Source of the DNA: Ardenticatenales bacterium
GTDB taxonomy: Bacteria > Chloroflexota > Anaerolineae > Promineifilales > Promineifilaceae
Assembly (NCBI GenBank): GCA_020634515.1
Contig: JACKBL010000003.1
Coordinates: 1 to 64,000, forward strand
Direction: 5' to 3'
Length of the DNA: 64,000 nt
The position numbers were made by a program, and so were the translations under genes. This document shows positions 28,573-36,677 of the stretch, in pieces (positions within the stretch are counted from its first letter, which is position 1; each line of letters begins with the position of its first letter). The notes beneath the pieces are model-generated. The model was not told where the DNA came from, did no database searches, and saw only the letters and a program-made list of their open reading frames with translations.

Positions 28573-31500
28573 AAATGATAAACCTGAAGCTTGACCTCAA
28601 ACACAAGAGCGTGCTCTGTGTGTTGTTCGTTCTGACGGCGCTTGTGCTGCTAGTCCCCAAAGCAGAGGCAGCCCGCCTCCCCGATCCACGACCCTTAGCC
28701 AACCCTGCCGACTGCTATGAAGCAAACATCTACTACGGAGAAGTACCCCCAGGTCATGAGGATGGCGAAGTATTGGTCTTCGTTCACGGCTACAGCGGCA
28801 AAGCCCTCGACTGGTGGTTTTTCAACTTCGCCACAGGTCTCAACGACATGTACGAACGAGCGTACAAGGCCGGCTACCGCACCGCCTTCCTGGACGTCAA
28901 CGTCAATCCCGCCAACTCCACCTGCGAGACCCTGCGCCAACCCGTCATCTCCACTTATGACTCGGGCAACGTCATCAGCCACCAGCTTGACTACATCTTG
29001 CAGCACTACAATGTGGACAAAGTGAGCGTCATTGCCCACTCCAAGGGCGGCGTTGACACACAAACAGCCATCATTTTCAATGGGGCCGCCGCCAAAATCC
29101 GCAACGTGTTCACCCTTAGTTCGCCGCACCAGGGCGAACTGTTGTCCGACCTGATCTGGAGCGAGCTCGGCGAACTGCTTGGCGACATCGTGACCGTTGT
29201 GGAACGAGACGAAGGGACACGCACCTTGCGTATCAACAACATGTCCGTCTTTCGCCTCTACGCCGACGAACAACCCATTAACGACCAGGTCAACTACTTC
29301 ACGGCAGCGGGAAACGGCTGGCAAGGCTCAGGCGGCGTAACGGAAATCTCCGGCCTCGTCATGCAAAACCTGGGATATGACAACGACGGCATCGTGACCG
29401 TAGACAGCGCCTACCTCCCCTATGCCCCGATAATGTTCATCGGCGACTGGTCACACGCGGAAATGTACCAGGGCTACAACGTCTTCTCCTACATCAATGC
29501 TATTCTCAGGGGCGCTCCCCAGAGCGTAGCTATCTCCGGCCCCGGCCAGGGCGCGGTCAACAGTCCCTACAGTTTCCTCGCGGAGACAGGCCCCATCACG
29601 CTCACCCGTCCCGTCACCTACACCTGGAATGTGACCGACCAGCCGACGCTGATCCGACAAGAAGGTCTTGAGGATTCCATCTCCTTCAGTTGGGACACAC
29701 CCGGCAGCAAAACGGTTTCGGTGACCGCCAGCAATCGCTGGGGCGCGACCACCAGTCACTTCACCATCGACATATCGGCAGCCGCGGCCGACCAGGCTCC
29801 CACCAGCGTTGTCATCAGCGGCCCCGGCCGCGCCGCCGCCGGGTCGGCGCAAGCCTTCACGGCCAGCGTTGCGCCCGTCAACGCCGGCCAGGACATCAGC
29901 TACACGTGGACGGCGACCGACCTCGCCGATGTCGTACATGTCGGGGGCAGCACCGATGCTGCCGAATTGACCTGGACAACGCCGGGCACGAAGAATGTCG
30001 TCGTCAGCGTCAGCAATGCCGCCGGAGACGCCACCAGCGCCGCCTTCGTCGTTGAAGTTGGCGTGCCCCCCAGCCAGGTAACGCTGCAAGGCCCCGCCAT
30101 TCTGGAAAGCAACAGCGGCACCACCTTCACGGCAACTATCTCTCCCGCCAACATTACGGGACCGATTACGTACACCTGGCGCGCCGTGGACCACGAAGAA
30201 ATCAGCCACACGCTCAACATTGCCAGCGATAGCCAGGTGTATAACTGGGAGTATACCGCGCCGCAAGCCGTGGCCGTGATGGTTGAGAACGCCTGGGGCA
30301 AAGCCGTTGACTTCCTTTCCGTGCAGGTCGTCACCTCCCCCGAGGCCGTGTCCATCGAAGGGGAAGTCGTTGGTGTCGTCAACACTAGTTACGATTTCAC
30401 GGCCGTGGTTCATCCCGTCGATACCACGGCTCCGCTGACGTATACGTGGGAAAGCACAGGCGATCCCGATGCGTTGCTGCACATCGGCGGCGCTGAAGAT
30501 GTGGGCACATTTAGCTGGGACGATCCCGGCAGCAAGTACGTGGCCGTTATCGTGGAGAATATGGACAACTTCGCTCCCACGCGGTTCGATCTACTCCCGT
30601 TGACCATTTTCGCCGATAGCCCGGATACGCCCCCGGAGAGCGTGAGCATAACCGGCGCGGAAACGGGGCTTGTAGACACGCCTTATCGCTTTGTAGCCTC
30701 CATTCTCCCGATTACGACGACGCAATCCATCACGTATACCTGGCAAGTGAGCGGGCGCGATCCGGTCACGCAGTTGAATGGGGCGAAGGATGCATTGGAG
30801 ATTACCTGGGACGAGGGCGGCACTTATGACGTGATGGTGGCGGCAACCAATGCGTTTGGCACGGTCACGAACCAGATGACGATTGTGATCAATGCGCCGG
30901 TCACGTCTGTGGCGGTTTCTGGCCCCACGATTGGCCTGCCGAATACATCGTATGAGTTCACAGCCAGCGCGGTTCCGATCACGGCCACGCAGCCTATCAC
31001 GTTTACCTGGTATACCCCGGAGACGGGGCAGGAGACCGTTGTCGGCGGCAGCAGCGACGCCAAGAGTTATTCTTGGCCCGCGGGAACGCATGTGGTTGCC
31101 GTGACGGCGGAGAATAAGTGGGGCTGGTTTACGCAGCCGGTGGTTGTGGAAATTGGTGATGAGTTGACGGAACTGGCGCTAACCGGCCCAGGATTGGGCG
31201 CAGTGGGCGTGAACCAGACGTTTGCGGCCACGGTGCTGCCGGCATCTGCGCTGTCCCCCATCACCTATACCTGGAGCACTCCCGGGCAAACGCCCTTCGT
31301 CCAGGTCGGCGACCTCACGAACAGCGCCAGTTTCGCCTGGGATTCCCCCGGCCCGAAGACGGTGACGGTATCGGCGGTCGATCCTTTTGGGGCGACGGCC
31401 AACCAGTCCTTCACCATCCTGGTGGGTAACATTCTGTACACGCCGGTGATGATGCGCGGCAGCACTGTGAGTCAAGCGGATGCCGGCATTCAGGAACACA

Positions 31501-31658
31501 TCGCTCATGTTGCCGACAGCCGCCAGGGACAGTTCATGTCCAGCGTAGGCAAGATAGCGTTCGCTGTTAAACCGTTCGCGGGAATTGTGCGGGATATGCC
31601 GGCATTTTCTCCCGTCGCCGCGTTACCAAATGCCGGCAAAGCAGATAGATCACAATGA
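28569..31658 (+). CDS. Secreted lipase/esterase-fold protein with seven Ig/PKD-like repeats, 'B' family member 2
   Basis: Protein of 1029 aa, paralogue of 20435. The start overlaps the previous stop as ATGA. A signal peptide (residues 1-35) precedes an alpha/beta-hydrolase domain (about 48-320): VHGYSG (72-77), IAHSKGG with likely nucleophile Ser158, LSSPHQGE, GYDNDGIVTV and WSHAEMYQG for Asp and His. Seven Ig/PKD-like repeats follow instead of ten, then LYTPVMMRG near the end. Co-translation with the 'A' protein at 24574 implies that A and B work together, for example as a surface binding protein plus secreted hydrolase. Substrate unknown. Confidence 0.8.
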   Translation: MKMINLKLDLKHKSVLCVLFVLTALVLLVPKAEAARLPDPRPLANPADCYEANIYYGEVPPGHEDGEVLVFVHGYSGKALDWWFFNFATGLNDMYERAYKAGYRTAFLDVNVNPANSTCETLRQPVISTYDSGNVISHQLDYILQHYNVDKVSVIAHSKGGVDTQTAIIFNGAAAKIRNVFTLSSPHQGELLSDLIWSELGELLGDIVTVVERDEGTRTLRINNMSVFRLYADEQPINDQVNYFTAAGNGWQGSGGVTEISGLVMQNLGYDNDGIVTVDSAYLPYAPIMFIGDWSHAEMYQGYNVFSYINAILRGAPQSVAISGPGQGAVNSPYSFLAETGPITLTRPVTYTWNVTDQPTLIRQEGLEDSISFSWDTPGSKTVSVTASNRWGATTSHFTIDISAAAADQAPTSVVISGPGRAAAGSAQAFTASVAPVNAGQDISYTWTATDLADVVHVGGSTDAAELTWTTPGTKNVVVSVSNAAGDATSAAFVVEVGVPPSQVTLQGPAILESNSGTTFTATISPANITGPITYTWRAVDHEEISHTLNIASDSQVYNWEYTAPQAVAVMVENAWGKAVDFLSVQVVTSPEAVSIEGEVVGVVNTSYDFTAVVHPVDTTAPLTYTWESTGDPDALLHIGGAEDVGTFSWDDPGSKYVAVIVENMDNFAPTRFDLLPLTIFADSPDTPPESVSITGAETGLVDTPYRFVASILPITTTQSITYTWQVSGRDPVTQLNGAKDALEITWDEGGTYDVMVAATNAFGTVTNQMTIVINAPVTSVAVSGPTIGLPNTSYEFTASAVPITATQPITFTWYTPETGQETVVGGSSDAKSYSWPAGTHVVAVTAENKWGWFTQPVVVEIGDELTELALTGPGLGAVGVNQTFAATVLPASALSPITYTWSTPGQTPFVQVGDLTNSASFAWDSPGPKTVTVSAVDPFGATANQSFTILVGNILYTPVMMRGSTVSQADAGIQEHIAHVADSRQGQFMSSVGKIAFAVKPFAGIVRDMPAFSPVAALPNAGKADRSQ

Positions 31659-32071
31659 AGCCCAAACAGCTTCGCTCGCAACCTTTCCTTACCCTGACGC
31701 AAGTCCTCGTCCTCCTCGTCGTCGTCGCCAGCCTGATCATCGTGCTGGACCTGAACCGCCGCGCCCAGGAAGGTCGCAACATAGGCGTCAACGAAGAATC
31801 GTTGCAGGCCGACGTGATGGTGGAAACAACGCGGCAAGTCCAGTTGCAGGCCACCCTTGCCTACGTCACCAGCGAAGCCTACGTTTCCGACTACGCCCGC
31901 AATGAAGCAGGCTACATCTTGCCGGGAGAAAAGCGCATCGTGCCGCTCGTCCTAACAGCCACACCCGCGCCGCCCCTCCCCGGTACGCCCACCCCGGATC
32001 CCGCGCTCGACGCCTATCCGTGGCAGGCGTGGATGCGGCTGCTCACGGACGCGCCTTTCCCCACCCGCTAG
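31655..32071 (+). CDS. FtsB/DivIC-like septum-formation protein
   Basis: Protein of 138 aa, starting inside the previous stop codon (ATGA overlap). A short cytoplasmic N-terminus, one membrane helix (about residues 15-32), a coiled-coil-like part (about 35-75) and the pattern YVSDYARNEAGYILPGEKRIVP match the FtsB/DivIC family. That family sits at the divisome in a complex with FtsL and FtsQ/DivIB. A Pro-rich tail follows. Coupling to a secreted hydrolase gene is unusual and may only reflect shared transcription. Confidence 0.7.
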   Translation: MKPKQLRSQPFLTLTQVLVLLVVVASLIIVLDLNRRAQEGRNIGVNEESLQADVMVETTRQVQLQATLAYVTSEAYVSDYARNEAGYILPGEKRIVPLVLTATPAPPLPGTPTPDPALDAYPWQAWMRLLTDAPFPTR

Positions 32072-32119
32072 AAAGCCGCCGCCGGCATACATGCCGGCAC
32101 TTCCCAAAGACCCCACCCT

Positions 32120-32154
32120 GGCGAGGGAGCACAGAGTACTCCCTCGCCTTTTTT
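32120..32154 (+). terminator. Rho-independent terminator
   Basis: The stem GGCGAGGGAG/CTCCCTCGCC (10 bp, perfect) with a 9-base loop is followed by TTTTTT. It closes the transcript that ends with the FtsB-like gene. Confidence 0.9.
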
Positions 32155-32511
32155 GTAAAAACAGACGCGCCAGTCGTCCTGCCCACCCATGACAATAGAA
32201 CCATTTGCCAGGGTACTACCATATGCTACCATATGCCAATCGTCAGCTTAACATATTGTTATGACAAGAGTCCACCCGTGCCACACAACAATCCTCCACG
32301 AACCTTCACACAAAACCATGGTAACATGCCGGCCCAAACGTCATCAAACAACCTCTTTGGCATCACACGGCAAAAACCTTGTTCTTGAATTGCGCCCTGC
32401 CACAAACCCGCACCGATGGAAAAAGTCAGGCTTGTGGCGCCACGGTGCCCAGATGTCTCAAACGCCTTCTAACATAGACCACAACCGGATGCAACTGTAA
32501 GGAAACATGCT
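32155..32511. other. Gene-free stretch before the CpaB-like pair
   Basis: About 350 relatively AT-rich bases without a convincing gene. 'taaggaaac' just before 32512 is the likely ribosome site for the next gene. Confidence 0.4.
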
Positions 32512-33693
32512 ATGACAGGTCGTCGCTTGCTCTTAATCCTGATGCTGCTTGTTGGCCTGGTCTTCCTGGCTATCGCCGGATTTCTCATCATCAACTCCCA
32601 GGACACGGCTCCATCCACAGCCAACGGCGGTCCCCAGTTGCCGGTAGATGTCACCGGCATCTCCGAAGGCATTGAGGCCATCACGCAGGGGGGCGGCGCC
32701 ACGGAATCCGAACTGGTAGGTGTCGTGGTTTCGCTGCAGACCGTCCCTCGCGGCTGGCCGATGACCGAAGCGGAACTGGCGCTAGATGACCGCCCCCGCT
32801 CCCAGTTGGGGCCAAACGTGATCACGGACACGGCGGAGGTGATCGGCCTGTACGCCCGCACGGACATCTTCCAGGGAGAAACGCTCACCCGCGACAAACT
32901 GGTGCGCGACCCACGGCAGATCGGGCGCGAAGATTACGGCCCCTCCTCGCTCATCCCCTCAGGATGGCTGGCCGCGTCCGTGCCCATGGACCGCCTGAAC
33001 AGCGTAGCTTATGGCCTGGAACCCGGCGACACTATCGACATTATGCTTACGTTCGCCTTCAGCCAGGTGGACCAGGAGTTTCAAACCCTGCTGCAAAACA
33101 GTGCCACATTTGTCCTGGAAACAGCCGATGAAGAAGGCAACATCTCCCGCACCGTCGTCGTCCTCGATCCCTACGGCCGCTTTGAGCAGTTGCCCACCGG
33201 AGACGTGGCACACGTCGCCCCTTCAGAGTCGCAGCGCCCCCTGCCGGTAGCCATGATCCTGCAAAATGCGCGCGTTATTCAGGTCGGCGCATGGACGCCT
33301 CCTGCGCCAGTGCTGACCCCCACGCCCATGCCCGGAGCAAGCGCGGAAGAAGGCGCGGAAACGCCCACCCCCGAAGCAGGCGTACAACCCACGCCTACGC
33401 CACGCCCGCCGGACGTGGTAGTGGTGGCCCTGCCGCCACAGCAGCAGTTATTCCTCAAATACGCCGTTGAAAATAGCGCCAACATTGATTACGCCCTGCG
33501 CGGACCTGGCGATGGGCAGTTATACAACGTCCAGAACGTTGACCTGAACTACTTGTTGCAACAGTTCGGCATGATTCCGCCGGACGGCATTGAGTACGTC
33601 ATCAGTCCGAACATCGCGCCCACGCCTGTAGGGAATTTCGACGTCAACCCTGGCAACAACCAGACCCCGGGCGACGACTCCAGCAACCAGTAG
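32512..33693 (+). CDS. CpaB/RcpC-like SAF-domain protein 1
   Basis: Protein of 393 aa with an N-terminal membrane helix (residues 5-27). A SAF-like region follows at about 95-150 (ARTDIFQGETLTRDKL), then an RcpC-like domain (ASVPMDRLNSVAYGLEPGDTIDIML). This is the pattern of CpaB, the periplasmic component of Flp/Tad pilus assembly. A Thr/Pro-rich insertion (about 265-300) and a disordered C-terminus follow. A close paralogue is next (33862), but no pilus ATPase or secretin gene is in the window. It may serve another envelope function or an unlinked Tad system. Confidence 0.7.
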   Translation: MTGRRLLLILMLLVGLVFLAIAGFLIINSQDTAPSTANGGPQLPVDVTGISEGIEAITQGGGATESELVGVVVSLQTVPRGWPMTEAELALDDRPRSQLGPNVITDTAEVIGLYARTDIFQGETLTRDKLVRDPRQIGREDYGPSSLIPSGWLAASVPMDRLNSVAYGLEPGDTIDIMLTFAFSQVDQEFQTLLQNSATFVLETADEEGNISRTVVVLDPYGRFEQLPTGDVAHVAPSESQRPLPVAMILQNARVIQVGAWTPPAPVLTPTPMPGASAEEGAETPTPEAGVQPTPTPRPPDVVVVALPPQQQLFLKYAVENSANIDYALRGPGDGQLYNVQNVDLNYLLQQFGMIPPDGIEYVISPNIAPTPVGNFDVNPGNNQTPGDDSSNQ

Positions 33694-33733
33694 TCAGGGA
33701 TAACGGGAGAAAAGAGTAACTATTCACGACCAC

Positions 33734-33809
33734 CTTCCCGGAAGCTGTTTTGATGCCAAATGAGTTGAATAGTGAGGCATTTTGGACTTGAAATCGAGCT
33801 TCCGGGAAG
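33734..33809. repeat. Inverted repeat CTTCCCGGAAGCT...AGCTTCCGGGAAG
   Basis: Perfect 13-bp arms (33734-33746 and 33797-33809) enclose 50 bases, directly upstream of the second CpaB-like gene. Related repeats lie at 38786-38853 and 47116-47168, each also just upstream of a gene start. Confidence 0.75.
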
Positions 33810-33861
33810 ATCTCTTGGACCATATTCCCCCGAGGCTGAACAGTTACAGAAAGGATTCGAT

Positions 33862-35040
33862 ATGCGCGCCAGAACCTTGTTGATCTTGCTCATTGTTGCC
33901 GTGCTGATTGTCATTGGCGCATACTACCTGCTCAATATGCGCGGAGATACGGCCAGTTCGCCCACGCCTGTGCCGCCGACGGTGGCGGGCGAAGGGGAGG
34001 AGGGCAGCGTGGCGGAGAGTGGGGAGCCAGGGCTGCCCCCGCCAACGCCCACGCCGATGGTCAACTACATAGACGTGGTGGTTGCCAGGGCGAACATTCC
34101 CATTGGCACGCGCCTGACCGCCGATATGGTGGAAGTTGCCAAACGCCCGGACACAAACATTGCCGTCCTGGCGCAGGTGACGTTCTCGGCCATCAGCGAT
34201 GTTGAAGGGCTGATTACGCGCGCGGACATTAGCGAGGGGCAGGAGGTTCTCAGCCCCATGCTGGCGCTCAACGCAACGGACCTGACGGCTATTGGCTCCG
34301 ATTTGTCGTTGTTTGTGGATGAGGGCAAGGTTGCGGTCGCTTTCCCCATTGACCGCTTCTCCGGTCTGGCCTACGCGCTGCGTCCAGGCGACAACGTGGA
34401 TGTGATGATGAGCCTGTCGCTGGTGCAGATCGATCCGGAGTTCCGCGGCGTGCTGCCCAATGTAACGCAGCGCGTTGATCAGGCGGCGCTGGCGGAAGGG
34501 CGCTCTTTCCTCTTTTCGCCCACAACGCAGGGGCGGTTGGAGTTGATCCCCACCATCAATCTGGTGGCGGAGATTGCGCCCGGCGGGGGGCAGGATGGCG
34601 TGCAGCGCCCACGCCAGGTAACGCAATTGACGATTCAACGGGCGGAAGTTATATGGGTGGGTACGTGGAATAATCAGGGCGTGACGCCTGATTTGACGGT
34701 TCCGCCCGCGCCGGAAAAGCCCGCGGAGGGGGAGGTGGCGGCGCCATCGGGCACGGGGGATACCCAGGTGCAACGAATGGAGTTGACCCCTGATGTGGTG
34801 ATTTTGAGTATGCCGGCACAAGACGCTCTGGCCCTCAAACTGGCGCAAGAAACAGGCATCAACCTTGACCTGGCGCTCCGCTCTCAAGGCGACAACACCT
34901 TCTTCTCCACGACCAGCGTCAACCTGCCGGAAAGCGTGGAACAGGGTGGCCTGACGATCCCCGAATCCGGCGACTACGATTTGGAGCAGCGGTACGACGA
35001 AGCGCCCGTGCCCTTCCTCCCCTCCGTGCCGCCAAACTAG
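33862..35040 (+). CDS. CpaB/RcpC-like SAF-domain protein 2
   Basis: Protein of 392 aa, paralogue of the preceding gene. The ATG at 33862 with AAAGGA upstream gives an N-terminal membrane helix (about residues 4-24). A Pro-rich linker, the SAF-like part VVVARANIPIGTRLTADMVEVA (about 72-92) and the RcpC-like part VAFPIDRFSGLAYALRPGDNVDVMM (about 166-190) follow. The frame is open upstream to 33772, but that part is repeat sequence. Two tandem copies suggest a hetero-oligomer or divergence after duplication. Confidence 0.7.
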   Translation: MRARTLLILLIVAVLIVIGAYYLLNMRGDTASSPTPVPPTVAGEGEEGSVAESGEPGLPPPTPTPMVNYIDVVVARANIPIGTRLTADMVEVAKRPDTNIAVLAQVTFSAISDVEGLITRADISEGQEVLSPMLALNATDLTAIGSDLSLFVDEGKVAVAFPIDRFSGLAYALRPGDNVDVMMSLSLVQIDPEFRGVLPNVTQRVDQAALAEGRSFLFSPTTQGRLELIPTINLVAEIAPGGGQDGVQRPRQVTQLTIQRAEVIWVGTWNNQGVTPDLTVPPAPEKPAEGEVAAPSGTGDTQVQRMELTPDVVILSMPAQDALALKLAQETGINLDLALRSQGDNTFFSTTSVNLPESVEQGGLTIPESGDYDLEQRYDEAPVPFLPSVPPN

Positions 35041-35150
35041 AGAAACGTCTTTCGCGCTAAACTGTGCTAAAATAGAAGTCCCTGGCTCCGGTCAGGGTCT
35101 TTTCATTTACGCCCCAGCATGTGGGCGCGCGGCGCGTCCGGGAGGAACTC

Positions 35151-35858
35151 GTGGAGAAAGACGTACCCCAGGGGTATGATCCGTCTAAATATGATAGGCC
35201 ATCCGTCACGGTGGATGTGGTGGTGTTTACGCTGCAAGGGGATGACTTGAAGGTGTTGTTGGTGCGGCGGAAATATAAGCCATATGCCGGCACTTGGGCT
35301 ATCCCCGGCGGCTTTGTACACATGTCTGAATCCCTCGACGATGCCGCCCTGCGCGAACTGGCCGAAGAAACAGGCGTCACCGACGTCTACCTGGAGCAGC
35401 TATACACCTTTGGCGAACCAGACCGCGACCCGCGCACCCGCGTCATCACCGTCGCCTATTTCGCCCTCGTCCCCTACAAGGCCATCACCCTCGCCAGCCC
35501 CGGCGACGAAGCATCCGAAACAGCCTGGTTCTCTTTGCAGGCGCTGCCCCCACTGGCCTTCGACCACCAGAAAGTCCTCGACTACGCCCTCACCCGCCTC
35601 CGTTACAAACTGGAATACACCATGGTCGGGTTTGAACTCCTGCCTGACACCTTCACACTCTCCGAACTCCAACGCGCCTATGAAATCATCCTGGGGGAAG
35701 CGCTGGATAAGCGGAACTTCCGCCGCAAAATTCTCTCCGCGGACATAATCGAAGAAACAGGGGAGATGAAAACGGAAGGAGAAGGCCGCCCCGCCCGCCT
35801 GTATCGCTATCGAGACAACGCCGTGGCCGAGGTCAAGACGCGCCGACTGTTCCCTTGA
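35151..35858 (+). CDS. Nudix hydrolase with C-terminal winged helix (NrtR-like regulator)
   Basis: Protein of 235 aa. The GTG at 35151 with GGAGGA upstream is preferred. The Nudix box GGFVHMSESLDDAALRELAE followed by ETGV is complete (about residues 52-75). The C-terminal part (about 150-235, with FTLSELQRAYEIILGEALDKRNFRRKIL) is the winged helix of NrtR-type proteins. NrtR regulators bind ADP-ribose and control NAD-related genes in several bacteria. nadD lies in this window, but 22 kb away, so a link is only a suggestion. Catalysis may be retained because the Nudix box is intact. Confidence 0.8.
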   Translation: MEKDVPQGYDPSKYDRPSVTVDVVVFTLQGDDLKVLLVRRKYKPYAGTWAIPGGFVHMSESLDDAALRELAEETGVTDVYLEQLYTFGEPDRDPRTRVITVAYFALVPYKAITLASPGDEASETAWFSLQALPPLAFDHQKVLDYALTRLRYKLEYTMVGFELLPDTFTLSELQRAYEIILGEALDKRNFRRKILSADIIEETGEMKTEGEGRPARLYRYRDNAVAEVKTRRLFP

Positions 35859-35873
35859 ACAAGGCGTTAGAAC

Positions 35874-36542
35874 TCAGGGCAAATCTTTTTGCACGGTCAC
35901 CCATAGCATCTGCGTCAATTCCGCCCCCAACACCACCTCGTCCCGCCCCACGCGCAGCCGCATTGGACCGTTGAAGGGGGCGCGCCCTAATATCTCGAAC
36001 CGCGCGCCGGGGACCAGCCCCAGGGAAGCCAGATAACGCAGCCGCTCCGGCTCGTGCGTGCGTACGCGACTGATCAATCCTTTGGAGCCAATTGCCAGAT
36101 TCACCAGGCCAATATCCTCAACTGCCGGCAGCGTGCCGTCCGCCGCCGGAATCGGCTCGCCATGCGGACACCGGTTGGGATAACCCGTCATTTCCGCCAT
36201 CCGCTGCGTCAGGGCGTCATTCAGGCCGCCGCTGAACGCTTCCGCATGGTCGTGTACCTCGTCCCAGGTAAACTTCATCACGTTTACCAGGAACACCTCC
36301 AGGATGCGATGGCGACGGATTTCGTCCAGCGCCAGTTCCAGTCCCAGATCGGTCAGTTCCACGCCCTGGTAAGGAATGTGTTTGACGTAGCCGGCGTTCG
36401 CCAGGCGTCGCAACATGCGCGGGACGGCGGGCGCGGAGACGTTGAGGCGTTCGGCCAGGCTGGTCGTACTGACTGTGGGGGAATCTTCTTGCAGACGATA
36501 GATTTCAGCGAGATACTCGCGCATGGCGGCGCTGGGCTGCAT
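35874..36542 (-). CDS. DtxR/MntR-family metal-dependent regulator
   Basis: Protein of 222 aa, read from 36542 (start MQPSAAMREYLAEIY). Residues 1-65 form the winged helix (TTSLAERLNVSAPAVPRMLRRLANAGYV). Residues 70-140 are the metal-binding/dimerisation part, with HRILEVFL, DEVHDHAE and a CPHG motif. A FeoA-like SH3 domain closes the protein (about 145-222, RYLASLGLVPGARFEILG). The family senses Mn or Fe and represses uptake genes. No metal transporter gene is adjacent, so its targets must lie elsewhere. It is convergent with the Nudix gene, with stops about 15 bases apart. Confidence 0.85.
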   Translation of the reverse strand: MQPSAAMREYLAEIYRLQEDSPTVSTTSLAERLNVSAPAVPRMLRRLANAGYVKHIPYQGVELTDLGLELALDEIRRHRILEVFLVNVMKFTWDEVHDHAEAFSGGLNDALTQRMAEMTGYPNRCPHGEPIPAADGTLPAVEDIGLVNLAIGSKGLISRVRTHEPERLRYLASLGLVPGARFEILGRAPFNGPMRLRVGRDEVVLGAELTQMLWVTVQKDLP

Positions 36543-36611
36543 GGGTGCTTCTCCGAGGAAAATGCCGGCAACACGTTTTATTGATCTTATCGTATGATGG
36601 ACCAGACAGCA

Positions 36612-36649
36612 ACAGCCCCCCAATTCCGTTACCAGAGCGGGGGGGCTGT
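36612..36649. terminator. GC-rich hairpin between divergent transcription units
   Basis: The arms ACAGCCCCCC/GGGGGGCTGT (10 bp) lie between the oligopeptidase stop and the DtxR-type start, both on the minus strand. There is no clear T-run, so terminator function is possible but unproven. Confidence 0.45.
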
Positions 36650-36677
36650 TCAGGCGTGTCGTACATCACGGGGCACG

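Noticed and set aside
33772..33861. N-terminal extension of the second CpaB-like protein
   Set aside because: It translates the inverted repeat, lacks a ribosome site, and would hide the membrane helix behind 30 unrelated residues.
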